This document shows, one piece after another, positions 23,871 through 35,932 of a stretch of DNA of 64,000 nt. The position numbers and the translations under genes were made by a program. Each line of letters begins with the position of its first letter. The first letter of the stretch is position 1. This stretch comes from Cryptomeria japonica. Its lineage: Eukaryota > Streptophyta > Pinopsida > Cupressales > Cupressaceae. Under the pieces are notes generated by a model that saw only the letters and a list, made by a program, of their open reading frames with translations, did not search any database and was not told where the DNA came from. The stretch lies in assembly GCF_030272615.1 (NCBI RefSeq), contig NC_081406.1, forward strand, positions 238,378,422 through 238,442,421. The letters run 5' to 3'.

Positions 23871-24318
23871 TGTAAAGAATTTCAAGAACATGAAAAAATA
23901 CCTTTAAAACGTGAATTTAGGGCTTCCTGATTCTGCTTCACTCCACTCTTCATCAGTTGCCAAATCACTACTTTGAGTTCTCCATGACTGTTTGCAAACT
24001 GAATTTGAATCTCCTTCAAGACTTGTCAATTTCTTGAAATCTTAGCTCAAATCACCTTTTCTTTGCTTTACACTTTGAAAAGCTTTTCTTCACTTGAAAA
24101 TAGATAGTGAGAAATGATTTGAAATATGCTTTTATACATGTCTCTCACCTACAGCCATTAATGCTCCTCTATTAGGGAGTAAACCCTAATTTGCCTTTTT
24201 TACCATTTCTGATCTTCTACCAAGCGACAGGTATCACATACTGGTTAAGGTCTTTTACCGGTGTAACTGGGGGTTCACAAACATTTCGCCATTTGCTCCC
24301 CCTAAGCCTCTTTGGAGC
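23871..24318 (-). other. Spacer between gag-like ORF and ORF2 of element C
   Basis: About 450 bp without a convincing frame on either strand. Its length and position suggest that ORF2 is expressed from a spliced or separate transcript and not as a gag fusion; this is inference. Confidence 0.4.
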
Positions 24319-25596
24319 TTAGTTTGTCAGTTTTGATATTTCCACACTAGGTGCAGAAACCGGTTCCTCTTCCAACATTGTTGGTTTCTTCCTCTAGGTT
24401 TTGTTCATGTCCGCTTGTACTATTTCAACATCAATTTCTCCTTCCTAAGTGACCAGTATATCATTAGATATACTCTTTCTGCTTCTGTAGAATCTTGCAA
24501 TGTGACCCGATTTGTTGCAGTGATAGCAAACCAATCCAGGTGCTCTCCAAGGTCCATTGTTCATGTTTCCATTCTTCCTTCTGCATGTAGCAGCAGTGTG
24601 ACCATGTCCATGACAAATCCAACAGTTTTCTCTCCCATCCAGTTGCCAGTTGATAACCATTGTTGCCTGATTGATAATTGTAAGCATTAAACCAGTTAGG
24701 GTTTTGGTTCACAAAAGATTTCGGACCAGCTCCTTGGGTCCTCTGAGGATATATTCTGGTGTTGTTCATGACAGACTTGCATTCAAATGCTCTATGCCCA
24801 AACTTGTTGCATGCATAACAATGACCATTGAACTTATTGGATCTAGGTACATTGTTGATAAAGTAAGGAAAATTATTGTAGGCTTTGCTCCTACATACAT
24901 TGGCAGTGTGTCCTTCTTTAAGACAGTTAAAGAAAACATGTTTGAATTTTTGCTTACCTTTTCCTTCGAGTGTCGGTTGCTTCTTTGATGCTTCAACATT
25001 TGTTCCTGAGGATTCTCCTTCCTCATGTCCAAAGAAACCAAGTCCATTGGTATTCTTTACTGGTCTAGATGACTCAAGCTTTTGCTCTAGCTTGACAGTA
25101 CTTTTTCTGAACTTAGCAAGTATTTCCTTTGACTCAAAGAGTTCTTTGGAAATAGCAGTATTTATCTCCATTAGGCTTGCATTTTTAAAGATGGCTATGT
25201 TCATTTCATCTTGTACTCCTTCTTTTTCCATTTTTCTCTATGTAGGTGAGCAGTCAGTGCACTAATCTCTTATTTCAACTTGGAGTTCTCATGATCTCTA
25301 TCCTTTACCAGATCTTCAGCTTTCCTTTGGTTCTCAAGCTCTTGACTAAACTGGATAGTCAGTCCTTCCAACTCCTTTCTCAGATTGGAGTTTGAATCAT
25401 TTAGCTTATTTACTTCTACAATCATGGCTTCCATATTTTCTTCATCTTCATAACTATTTTCAGATAGCTCCATCAGCTTCTCTGCATGTTCTCTCCTTTT
25501 TGCTTGAGATGCCTTGTATTTGACCATAAGATCATCATAGGCTTGCTCAGACTGAGTGAGCCATTAAGTAAGTTCCCTCAAGGTGTATTCCCCCAT
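24319..25596 (-). pseudogene. Element C gag-like ORF with four zinc knuckles
   Basis: Start ATG at 25596-25594 (MGEYTLREL), end TAA at 24321-24319: 426 codons net, with two compensating shifts (near 25250 and 24600) and a few stops. The N-terminal half is a Glu/Lys/Leu-rich coiled coil (NKLNDSNSNLRKELEGLTIQ). The C-terminal half has four CCHC-type knuckles: NCLKEGHTANVC (first Cys lost), CYACNKFGHRAFEC, CWICHGHGHTAATC and CYHCNKSGHIARFY (last Cys replaced by Tyr). Zinc knuckles bind element RNA during packaging. The gag block seen in copia elements B to F is not obvious. Dead copy. Confidence 0.75.
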
Positions 25597-25632
25597 ATCT
25601 TTTTCCAAGTGGTTAGACTAATAGAAAGGTAG

Positions 25633-25644
25633 GCTCTGATACCA
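25633..25644 (-). promoter_or_regulatory. tRNA-Met primer binding site of element C
   Basis: The minus strand reads TGGTATCAGAGC two bases after the LTR end, matching the 3' end of plant initiator tRNA-Met. Same site type as in elements E, F, G1 and H. Confidence 0.85.
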
Positions 25645-25646
25645 AT

Positions 25647-26783
25647 TGATGAATACTAAGAGGGGGGGTGAATTAGTATGCAAAAAATCTCTGTACTTAA
25701 ACACTTAAACAGTCTGAAGATAAACTGGTAAAATAGTTTAACAGATAGACCGATTATCAAACATGAAAACCAAAATGCAAATAAAGCATTCACCCACAAA
25801 ATCAATACAACCATAACACAAGATATTTGACGTGGAAACCCAAATGGGAAAACCCACAATGAGATGGAACTCACAAGTCACTATCTGCAGAATAGAAACT
25901 AGACTGGTTAAGGTCTTACAATGTTCTTCACCAAAACATATCCTATTAGGAATCTCAATCTCTGTTAGGAGATAAGTCTAATTAAAGACTACCTCGCTAG
26001 AGAATTTTAGATTCATAGAAGTGAACCACCTTGTTAGAGGATTTTACAAAAGGCTTTTGGGCCTACCCGGTTAAGGGCTACAGACTTGTCAAAGATGTGA
26101 GTAATCAACAAGTGTTTGATCTATCTAATAGCACAAACTGCTTGGTTAGATCCAGTATAGCTCACTGCTAATGCATTCCAGCATTACTTTAGTCTTCTCT
26201 ATCTCTCTCTCAGTTACAACTCAATCTTCTCAAATAAGATCTCTCTTACAACAACTCAACAACCACCTTAAACCCTAGTCACAACATAAACCCTTTCAGC
26301 AACAAACTAAAACCCTAGACACGATGTCCTTTTAAAGGAATCTGATTTCATGTCGGTCCAATAGGATTACATTACAATTTCCTAGGTTCAATGAATCTAG
26401 ACATACTTAGTAACACGACACAAGAAGCACCGTCAGTGTGTCGGCATCGTCAAACAATCGGTGGATTGGTAACTCATCATAGAGTATTACCAATTCATAC
26501 AAAATACCGGTTGTCTGTTTGACAAAAATGAAGACTGGTAAGAATGTGTTATTCTGCTTTGCTCCCTCGTACCGCTTGAGATCTGCGAACCGCTTGGGGT
26601 CGACATGCCACTTCAGACCAGGAAACACTTTCTGCAAAATCACCAGTAGTCTAAAGACTAGAATACAACATACTAGTTGGAACAGATACCGGTTGAGCTC
26701 TAGCTCATACATATAAAGGGGATCTCAATAAAAGTGTGTGTCCATCAATGACAATCACAACATAAACATAAAAAATGCCAACA
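25647..26783 (-). repeat. 5' LTR of element C
   Basis: Plus view starts TGATGAATACTAAGAGG and ends AAAATGCCAACA; 1137 bp. It matches the LTR at 19025-20201 with many single-base differences, mostly transitions, and two deletions relative to it. Confidence 0.85.
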
Positions 26784-27480
26784 AAAGCTAGGTTAGTCCC
26801 CAGCTTCTTCCAAAGAGTCCTCAAAAAGTAATCTATGAATTTCACATCTTTGTCTGAAACAATATTTAGGTGCAATCCATGTATCCAGACTATCTCTTTG
26901 AAGAATAGGTCTGCAACATATGATGCATCACAAGAAGTCTTACATGGAAAGAAATGAGTCTTTTTACTAAACCCGTCCACTACTACAAAGACACTGGCAA
27001 ATCCTCTCCTTGTCCTAGGTAGACCCAACATAAAGTCCATACTTATGCTCTCCCATGGCCTAGAAGGAATGGGTAAGGGCTGATACAAACCTGCATTTGT
27101 AGAATTCCCCTTGGCTTTCTGACATATAACACATGTTTCCACAAACTTTCTTACATCTGCCTACAATTTTGGCCAAAAATAATGTCTCTTCACATGGTCT
27201 AGGGTCTTGTCAAGACCAAAATGACCTTCCATAGCTCCACAACGCTTCTCCCTAATAATATTCAATCTCATGGAACACTTAGGAATACACAATTGCACTC
27301 CTTTGAACACCAATCTATCTTGTATCAAAAACTCAGAAAACTCGATATGATACCGGTCACCAAAAGTTTCACATACCTTGTAGATTTCTCCAAAGTCTTC
27401 ATCAGCAACATACATACTCTTCAAGGAATCAATACCAACACTTTCCATCTTAATTTGGTTGACAATTAAGACCCTCTTGC
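26784..27480 (-). pseudogene. G1 integrase, N-terminal and first half of the core
   Basis: The minus-strand frame shows the end of the HHCC zinc region (GHFGLDKTLDHVKRHYFWP, then CVICQKAKG) and the catalytic core with the first Asp in SMDFMLGLPR and second Asp in IVSDKDVKF. It is interrupted at 26784 by element C. The third catalytic position lies at about 18970, beyond C. Confidence 0.85.
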
Positions 27481-27960
27481 TCAAAGCATCTACAACTTTG
27501 TTCTTAACTCCCTTCTTGTGTTTGAGGGTTAATGTGAAGGCTTGTTGGGTTTCTACCCATTTCATGTACTGGTGGTTTAGCTTCTCTTGGCTATTTATGA
27601 AACTGATATCCTGATTATTAGTAAAAACTATAAACTCCTTAGGCAATAAATAGTGCCTCCACTTCTTCAAAGATTGTACTAGAGCATACATCTCCAAGTC
27701 ATAAGATGAATATCTTTTCTTAGCATCATTTATCTTTTCACTCAAAAAAGCAATAGGCCTTCCTTCCTGACTGAGTAGTGCTCCAATAGCCATGTGGCTT
27801 GCATCACATTCCACTTCAAATATCTTATTGAAGTCTGATAAGGCAATGACTGGTTGTTCTGCAACCTTCTTCTTCAATTTCTCAAATAAATCATCTGCTT
27901 CTTTGGTCCAACTGAACCTACACTTTTGTCCTCCCTTTATGGTGTCAAGCATGGGTGCAC
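27481..27960 (-). pseudogene. G1 RNase H
   Basis: Open minus frame with the gypsy RNase H pattern: FEVECDASHMAIGALLSQ, GRPIAFLSEKINDAKKRYS, ELEMYALVQSLKKWRHYL-type block, a degenerate TNNQ in place of TDHQ, and LNHQYMKWVE.LQ.F-like block. Same frame as the integrase that follows. Intact over at least 260 codons together with the integrase start. Confidence 0.85.
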
Positions 27961-28018
27961 AAACATGACTAAATCCTCTTATGAACTTCCTATAAAAAGT
28001 TTCTAACCCATGGAAACT

Positions 28019-28900
28019 TCAGACATCATTCATAGTTCTAGGTGTAGTCCAAGACAATATAGCACTTACCTTCTCTTGGTCCATTTTCAACTCACCTTGT
28101 GAGATTACAAAACCCAAGTAGATGATCTCCTCCTGCATCAACAAACACTTATCCAAATTGATCATTAGTTTCTCTTCATGTAGCCTCTTGAGAACCATAT
28201 CTATGTGTTTGAGGTTCTCTTCCCTTGTGTGACTGAAGATCAAGATATCATCCAGATATACTATGACAAAATTTCCTATGAATTCCACCAAACTTCATTC
28301 ATTAACCTCATAAAGGTACTAGGGGAATTGGACAACCCAAATGGCATGACTTTCCATTCATACAACCCTTCATTAGTTTTAAAAGTTGTCTTCCATTCAT
28401 CCCCTAGCCTTATTCTAATCTAATGGCATCCACTTTTCAGATCCATTTTTGTAAAATACTTGGCACTCCCTAAGTAATCAAGTAAATCCTCTATTCTAGG
28501 GATTGGGAACCTATACCTTATGGTTATCTTATTGATGGCTTTTGATTCTATACAAATCCTCCAAGTGACTTCTTTCTTGGGTGCAAGGACTGCCAGTACT
28601 ACGCACGGGTTAGACTCTTGCCAATTAGTCCTGATTCAAGCAACTCTTCAATCTGCCTTACCATTTCTACATTCTGGTCTAGGGTGAGCTTGTAGGATGC
28701 TTTGTTTGGCAATGTAGATCCAGGGATCAGATCTATGTAATGAATGATGTCCCTTACTAGTGGTAGGGACCTTGGCATTCCATCTGAGATGATACCTTGA
28801 TTCTTATCAAGCAACTATCTGACTACCAGGTCTAGGTGCTTTGGTCCTCCTCCTTTCTCTTATGCAAACTGCTATTTCCTTGTCACCTTGGGACTAGGCA
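28019..28900 (-). pseudogene. G1 reverse transcriptase
   Basis: Blocks in order on the minus strand: IPGSTLPNKASYKL, the fingers region, [44 protein letters not shown] and the catalytic FVIVYLDDILIFS. One frameshift lies between the first block and YLDD, and stops lie within 28300-28600. The YLDD active site itself is intact. Confidence 0.88.
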
Positions 28901-28946
28901 TGAGGGCATAGCAAACTGCACCTTTCTCTGCAATCTCCTTCATGAA

Positions 28947-29400
28947 CTATTTACCTTTTACTATCAGCACTCTTGTATCCTTCCCTTTTGATTCCATCTC
29001 TTCCTCTATCAAATGTAAGAGTTCTATCACCTTCCCATCTTTGGTGATTGAGTAGGTGTTTCTCAACCCATCACGATGAGCTTTCAAGTCATACTGCCAT
29101 GGTCTCCCAAATAAGAGATGGCATGCATCCATTTTGGCTATGTCAAATAGCAATCTATCCTTGTAAGATCCAATCTGAAACTCCACCCAAGCCTGCTCTT
29201 CCACCAATACTTGTTGACCCTGGGTGAGCCATGAGACCTTATAGGGATAAGGGTGAGGTAGCTTCCTAAGTTTAAGCTTTTCTACCATTTCAAGTGATAG
29301 AAAATTTTAAGTGGATCCGAAATCTATCAGAACCTTGCATACCTTTCCTCCTACCTTGCAAGTGGTTTTGAAAAGAGATTTACTTTGTGTAGGCTCCTTA
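28947..29400 (-). pseudogene. G1 aspartic protease
   Basis: The frame includes VCKVLIDFGST, where the active site DSGST has Phe in place of Ser, then a beta-rich stretch and the conserved DACHLLFGRPWQYD. One in-frame stop (TAA near 29309) lies just after the active site. In line with gag upstream and RT downstream. Confidence 0.8.
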
Positions 29401-30611
29401 TCAGGTACCTTCATGGTGGTTACTTCTCTCCTCATCATCAGAGCCTCTCCTCTTTCAGAATAGCCATAGCTATCAAGAGCATTAACACTTTGACAATCGA
29501 ATTCCTGCACCAAATTGCTTCTCCTTTTTCCCATGGAGCTAGAAGCCTTCTCTAGACATCTATTGGCCATGTGCACTTCTTTTTTATAGTTTTAGCACCT
29601 AAGAGGTCCTCTGCCTTGGGATCTTCCTCTAGAGGGTGGTCTCCTACCCCTAAAGCTTCCTCTTGGATTGTAGCCCCAACCTTGGTTGTAACTGCTCTCT
29701 CCTCTATTGCCTTCTTGGTTAGAGTCTCCTTGGTAACCAAAACCATTTCCTCTACCTATGAAAGGGCCTCTTCCTCCTCTCTGATGTCTCCCTTTACCTC
29801 TTCCATTTTGCTCCTACCTTCTCTTCAACTTCTCCTCCACCTTGAGTGCCAATTGAAAGCACTTTTGGACTGTCTCCAGGGTGTGGAGATTCAAGTCTTC
29901 TTGCATTGTAAATCTCAACCCATTGAGATACCTTGCTACCTTCTCATCTTCACTCTCTTTCACCTTAGTCCTCACACACAACTTCATGAACTCCTCAGTA
30001 TAGGAACTCATGCCCATCTCCTTTTATTACAAATTTTGTCTCCTCCTATGCAATTGGATATTGTAATCCATTGGGACATAGGATTCTTTCACCAAAACCA
30101 ACATCTTCTTCCATGTAGCTACTCTTCTCTTTCCCTCTTTCACCCTCTCATCCTAGATGAAAGTCCACCAAGTTAGTGCAGCCCGTTTCATCTTGGATTG
30201 GGCCATCTTCACCCTCTAGTGGTCTGGTATGTCTTCACTTTCAAAATAATTGTCCAAGGAGTCTATCCACTCCATCACTGTATCAGGCTCCATCTTGCCT
30301 GCAAATACTGGCAGATTCATCTTCACATCCATTTTTCTTCTCTACATAGACTTGAGGATACTCATTAGGGGTCTCTGGTCTACAGGTACCTCTGTCTCTT
30401 CCTACATAGGGATCTCCTCTTCATCCCCTTCTTCTCCAGAGTTTCTCTCTCCCCTCTCCACTCTGTCCTTCAACCAGTCCATCTCATTTCTCAAGGCCTG
30501 ATTCTCAACCCTAACTACTTTTCTTTCTGCCATCTGCTTCTTCACCAAGACATTCAATTCTGGATTGGTCATTCTTGAAGGTGCCTCACGGAATCCTTCT
30601 TCTTTCGACAT
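29401..30611 (-). pseudogene. G1 gag
   Basis: Start ATG at 30611 (MSKEEGFREAPSRM), followed by a short coiled coil (NEMDWLKDRVERG), the retrotransposon gag block (MKRAALTWW) and ARYLNGLRFTMQEDL, then a degenerate CCHC knuckle near 29570 with HMANRC recognisable. Several stops; gag and protease share one frame. Forms the particle shell in the active family. Confidence 0.8.
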
Positions 30612-30647
30612 CTTATCTTCTCCTTCTCTTCTAAAGGACACTCCTTT

Positions 30648-30659
30648 GCTTTGATACCA
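30648..30659 (-). promoter_or_regulatory. Primer binding site of G1
   Basis: Minus strand TGGTATCAAAGC, one base from the tRNA-Met match, five bases inside the LTR end. Confidence 0.75.
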
Positions 30660-30664
30660 CTTGA

Positions 30665-32171
30665 TGTAGAGGCCTACCCAAACTCCTAATGACAAGCCCA
30701 AACAAGGTTAGACTAGTGACCCCCTAACTTCACAAAAGGGTCCTACAAGGGAGGACTCTACACCTTGGATGAAACTACACACTCATTCACTATGCTTAGG
30801 CCTACTCAAGATGAGTAAAAGGCTTCAACTCCTCAAACATGCTTTACCGGTGACCTCTACTCATTGGGATTTTGAATTTGGCCAACACATGTCATCTAAA
30901 GACTCTTTCAAACACTGGTTTTGGTTTAGGGCACCAATTCCTTATACCTCCTTTGTAAACCTACCCCCTCGACTTGTAGCCCTATTTGAAGATAGAATGG
31001 ACCTTAACTCAAAAATATTCCACACACCCATACAAAAAATTTAGTATTTCAGACACCCTTTTGGAAGTTGTGTTGATCCCCAAAATGGTTTGGCTAGATC
31101 TATATATACAAGGTCTATTCCCTTTAGAGGCTAAGAGACCTAATAAGGGCAATAAGACCTATTTTCCAAAGAAACTACCTTTATCGGTACACCAAATGGA
31201 AAATAAACTCTATGGGAATGTGGGGGGTAGTTAGAAACCTCTAATTCTAGGGTTACACACCTGGAATCCATCGCTGTGACAACTTGTGATTACTGCCCTA
31301 AAACTTATCCTAGGTAGTCACATAGAGATGCCTACCTAATCTTGCTCTTTTCTCCACACAAAAAAATTTCCCCTGCTACACACCATGAAAAGACTAAATT
31401 AAATGGGTTTATATTGCATCCCTCCAAAGGAAGATTCTTCTAATGGATTGGAATGCAAGATAAGGCCATTTTTGTTCAAAACCCTCTCCAAACCCTCACT
31501 TTCTAGGTTACAGTCAGAAGAATGGAGGGTTCTCTCTACTCTAGAATAGTTAAGGCCTTATACCTCCACCAAAAGAAATATATTTCATCTCCCTATCTAC
31601 TCCATGGATGGTGGGATCCATATCAATCCGTACAGGCATGTACAACTCCTGGAAACTCAGAATTTTTGGGAAAACTGTAGTATTTTGTGTATTATTGATT
31701 CTCAAACTCCAATTCCAACATCAAAAACCTTGGGAATCAATCCCAAAAGGATTATAAAACTCTCCAATGGTTTCCCACCTAATTTGGAGTAGGTTGGAGC
31801 CATTGAAAGGCTTCCCCCAACTGATTTACAAAAAGTTGTACTTTTGCACAAAAAGTTGCATTCTACAATAGTTGCATTTTTGCAATTTTTCACATAAAGT
31901 TGTCATACTATCTAAGGTTGGGATCCACATACATGGACCAACCAAACACACATTAAACATGTCTAAATTCTATCAAAAACAAATCTAGACCATCTATTAC
32001 CACCTTTTACCACATTGTCCCAATTGGATTCTCAAATTGCCTAACTGGTGACATGGGCTTACATGGTGGGGTTTATTGCATACATGAAACACAAAACACA
32101 CTAAGACACCCTAATGGTCCTAATATTCATCCTTAGGGTCATGAATATATTGTTGATGAGGTGCTCCTGCA
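30665..32171 (-). repeat. 5' LTR of G1
   Basis: Starts TGTAGAGGCCTACCC and ends TGCTCCTGCA in plus view; 1507 bp. It parallels 13071-14561 throughout, for example the repeated AAAAAGTTGCA run near 31830. Confidence 0.82.
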
Positions 32172-32990
32172 CCACCACCAATCATAGATCTATACAAGGT
32201 TTGGTTAGCCTTTAGAGATTCATCATCTTTTGTCATCTTGCATCCATTCACCATAGGAGTTCCAATAGGTTTGGAATCATCTAACCCAAACTTATTCAAC
32301 AATTCCTTCACATACTTAGATTGAGATATGAAAATGACTCTATCAATCTATGTAATTTTCAATCATTGAAAGAATTTCATCTCACCTATCATAGACATCT
32401 CAAATTCTTTTTGCATATCATTAGAAAACTTCTTAGTCAAATCATCATCACCTCCAAAAATAATGTCATCAACAAAAACTTCAACAATCAAAATGTTATC
32501 ATTATCAATCTTGAAGTACAAGTTACTATCAGCAGTACCTTTACAAAATCCCAATTTCATCAAATAAGTGTCCAATCTAGTATACCAGGCTCTAGGGGCT
32601 TGTTTAAGTCCATACGATACTTTCCTCAATCTCCATATCATGTCTTCTTCATCTATCAATGAAAATCCATCCAATTTCTCAATGTAGACTTCCTCTTCCA
32701 ATCCACCATTCAAAAAGGCTGACTTCACATCCATTTAATATACCTTGAATTTCTTATGAGCAACATATGCAAGAAATAATCTAACAACATCAATTCTAGC
32801 TACCAGAGAAAAAGTCTCCTCAAAATTAATACCTTCCATTTGTGAATATCCCTTACATACCAGTCTTACTTTGTTTCTAACAACTTGTCCATCTTCATTC
32901 AATTTATTCCAAAATACCCATTTAGTACCAATTACATTCTTGTCCTTAGGTCTCAAAACAAGTTCTCATGATTTGGTCTTCTCAATCTAA
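32172..32990 (-). pseudogene. Copia element B reverse transcriptase
   Basis: Minus frames show [47 protein letters not shown] and the catalytic [12 protein letters not shown], then MSMIGEMKFF. Several stops and shifts. The RT tail is cut at 32172 by G1 and continues at 13067. Confidence 0.87.
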
Positions 32991-34405
32991 TATAACTCTT
33001 CTTCCATAGCTTTTACCCAATTTTCATCTTTACAAGCCTCAACAACATCTTTAGGCTCAATTTTAGAAATCAAACATGTCTCTTCAACAACAATCCTTCT
33101 CCTAGTCATCACACCTTTATTTTTATCACCAATAATCTGATTTTTTGAATGATTTAATCTTACATACCTGGGGGTTTTCTAATTATTCTGATTTTTAGTC
33201 TCTTGAACTTCTTCACTAGAAACAACATATTGAATTACTATCTCTTTCAAATCATTCTTCTTCATGCTCTCAGTCTGCACTTTTTTTAAAGTAACATCCC
33301 GATCATCATACTCATATTCGCGTGCTCTAATATGATTCTCATCAACCTTCACATTTTCACTTTCTATTATCTTTCTCAGTCTCTTATTGCAACACTGGCA
33401 GGAATTACTCTTAGTAAAATATCCCAAAAATATTCCTTCATCACATCTTGCAACAAACTTTCCTATATCCTCATTTTTTTAAATAACATTTTCTTCCAAA
33501 GATTCTGAAATATCTAACTATAGGAACATGACCAAGCCATAGGTCATAAGGGTTCTTACTAGAATCACCTTTTATATGCACCTAGTGGAATGTGTAAACA
33601 ACAATGCTAACAAGTTCTCTTCAATAGATATAAAGAGCATTCCCTTCAATCATCATAGTTCTAATAGTATCCAAAATTGCTCTATTCTTCCTTTCAACAA
33701 ATCCTTTGCTGAGGGGTTCTCAGAGAAAATAACTGTCTACTGATTCCATGCTCTTCACAGAAGGAATTAAACTCACCATAGGTGAATTCTTCACCTCTAT
33801 TAGACCTCAAACACTTCATCTTCAATCCAGTCACTGTCTCCACTCTAAATTTGAATATTTTGAACTTCTCCAATGCTTCAAATTTCTCCCTTGGAAAAGT
33901 GACCCACATCATTCTAGAATAGTCATCAGTCAACAACATAAAGCATCTGTCTCCCTCTAGGCTTCTCACTCTAGAAGGTCCACATAAATCGGTATGCACA
34001 AGATCTAATAATCGATTAGATGTATATAGTTTTCTCTTGAATGAAATTCTTGTTTGCTTTCCCAATTGACATTCTTCACATACCAGATTAGTAGGCTTCA
34101 CTATCTTAGACAAATCTCTAACAACTTGAGTAAAACTAATCTTAATCATGTAGTCAAGTTAACATGACACATCCTTCTATGCCACAACCAACTCTCATCA
34201 ATCTGAGTAATTAAACAACTTTTCTTACCAACATTTCGATGAAAGATATTACCTTTAGTTTTTGTACCTGATGCAATCTCTATACTAGAGCTATTCAAGA
34301 TCTTACATTTCCCATTCTTGAATTGTAAATCATATCCCTTGTCAACCATCTATCCAACACTCAAAAGATTATGCTTCAAACCTTCAACAGATAAAACATT
34401 ATTAG
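32991..34405 (-). pseudogene. Copia element B integrase and GAG-pre-integrase region
   Basis: From high to low coordinate: SWLWHRRMCHVN and CEECQLGKQTRISF (HHCC region), LVHTDLCGP (first Asp), KCLRSNRGEEF (second Asp now Asn) and RTPQQ where the next conserved residue is lost. The protein then continues with the FLGY-like C-terminal region to the RT. At 34405 the similarity to E and F ends in the pre-integrase region; protease, gag and 5' LTR of B are missing. Confidence 0.83.
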
Positions 34406-35630
34406 TAGTCTGTGTAGCATGCAAAATTCATCTTATTCAATATAAAAATATCAATTAGAAACAAAGGGAAATCACGAACCTGTATCTAATCGAAGAATTC
34501 TAACAATCTAACAATGAAATAACACAATCAAGAAAATAGGAATTCAAATAATTCAAATCAAACTCCCTATACAAAACTTGCATATAGCTTCCATTGCTCT
34601 TCTCTTCTCTGTGGTATGATGGCTCTCAGATATTGTGCGAGTAACCTGCAAGTGACACAAAGATTCAAAGTTCGTGATTGTTGAGAATGGAGATCAAATG
34701 CTCAATTTATAGATTTTTGGAGAAGATTGATTGAAAGCTGGAACAAATTGATCAAGAGGTGGAACAAAATAGATTGAATAGATTAATTGAATCAACTGAT
34801 TTAGAAAAAGCCGACTAAAGGAAGAAAAAGAATGATTGGAGGAAATATTAATTGATGACAAAGAAAGCTTAATTTAGAAAAAGCTAACTGAAAGATGGAA
34901 ATAGAGATTGGAGAGATAATGATTTAATTAATTAATTGATTGAATTAATTAATTTAGCATGTGCTTGCATTTAGACTTAGATTTTGAATTTAATCTTTGC
35001 ATGAGATTTATTCAAATAATTGAATTTAATTCAATTTAGTATTTGAATATATTTAGAACTTGACTTTGATTTTCAATTTGATTTTGAAATCATGCACATG
35101 TATTGAATTTGGAAGAATTTAGAAGAAATAGAAGAAATAGAAGAATTAATTAGTTAATTAAATAATTTAACGAAACTATTTAATTATTTAGAAATTGAAG
35201 AATTAATAAAATTAAATGAAATTAGAATTTGGAGATTTGGAAATGGAAGAATTAACTAGTTAATTAAATAATTTAAAGAAACTATTTAATTATTTAGAAT
35301 TTGAATTTAATTAAATAATAAAGATTATTTAAATTAAGGGAATTAAATCACAATTAATTAAATAATTAATATTTAATTAATATTTAGAAAAGGGTTGAAG
35401 ATTGGATAATTAGAGATAGAAATTGAGAATTAATTTATTTAAATAATAAAGATTATTTAAATTGGGGAATTAATCACAATTAATTAAATTATAAATATTT
35501 AAATAATATTTAGAAAATGATTAAAATGCTTAAATGATGAAAGAATAAGAAATAGAATAATTAGTAAGATTATGAGGAATTATGAAATTAGAAGAATATG
35601 ATTAATTAACTTAATTAAAGAAAGCTCGAG
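34406..35630. other. AT-rich spacer with internal tandem repeats
   Basis: No coding frame. From about 34920 it is dominated by AATTAATTAAATAATTT-like sequence. A block around TTAGTTAATTAAATAATTT occurs near 35145 and 35258, and a second around AATAATAAAGATTATTT near 35317 and 35442. It separates truncated element B from truncated element E and may be an LTR of another family; no ends were found. Confidence 0.45.
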
Positions 35631-35932
35631 AACACAACCAATCGACAACTGTCACGAAGAAAGATAACTTGTGGATCAAAAAATCATGAACCATTAAAAT
35701 TGAAGATACACAAGCTCATCCCAAATAATATCCCAAAGTCTCAACATAAGATTTGATCACACCAGAATATATAGGAGGAAATACAGGATTCCACAAAACA
35801 GTGATATGCAAAACCGAACTTAAAAAATGGATCAGAAACTCTTTCCAAACTCACCGAAATAAATCACAAGAATATGTTGACATCAATGACAACATATCCT
35901 TTCAGTAGCAATGACAACAACCAAATCCAACA
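35631..35932 (-). repeat. 3' LTR fragment of copia element E
   Basis: It ends AATATGTTGACATCAATGAC then AAATCCAACA, directly followed by the polypurine complement ATCTCCCCCTTT. The start is not a TGTTAG end, so the outer part of this LTR is missing. Left edge approximate. Confidence 0.55.

Larger units (their letters stand above)
19025..26783 (-). mobile_element. Element C: LTR retrotransposon without pol, two long ORFs
   Basis: A 7759-bp element with LTRs of 1177 bp (left, 3') and 1137 bp (right, 5'). Flanks are GAAGC (19020-19024) and AAAGC (26784-26788), a target duplication with one change; joining them restores the G1 integrase frame (TNLA then SSSAYHPQ). A tRNA-Met primer site and a polypurine tract are in place. 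The interior has a zinc-knuckle gag-like frame and a second frame of 1112 codons. No protease, RT, RNase H or integrase motif was found on either strand. It must depend on enzymes from another element. Confidence 0.85.
13068..32171 (-). mobile_element. Ty3/gypsy element G1 (about 19 kb with two nested insertions)
   Basis: G1 is bounded by two LTRs of about 1.5 kb and carries gag, protease, RT, RNase H, integrase and a chromodomain-like C-terminus in the order of a Ty3/gypsy chromovirus. Flanks are CCACC at 13063-13067 and CCACC at 32172-32176, consistent with a 5-bp target duplication, though three extra bases (TTA) sit left of the LTR. Without C and D it is about 7.7 kb. It sits in the RT gene of copia element B, so it is younger than B and older than C and D. 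Confidence 0.85.

Noticed and set aside
29571-30176. 201-codon plus-strand frame
   Set aside because: Antisense shadow of the G1 gag and protease region.
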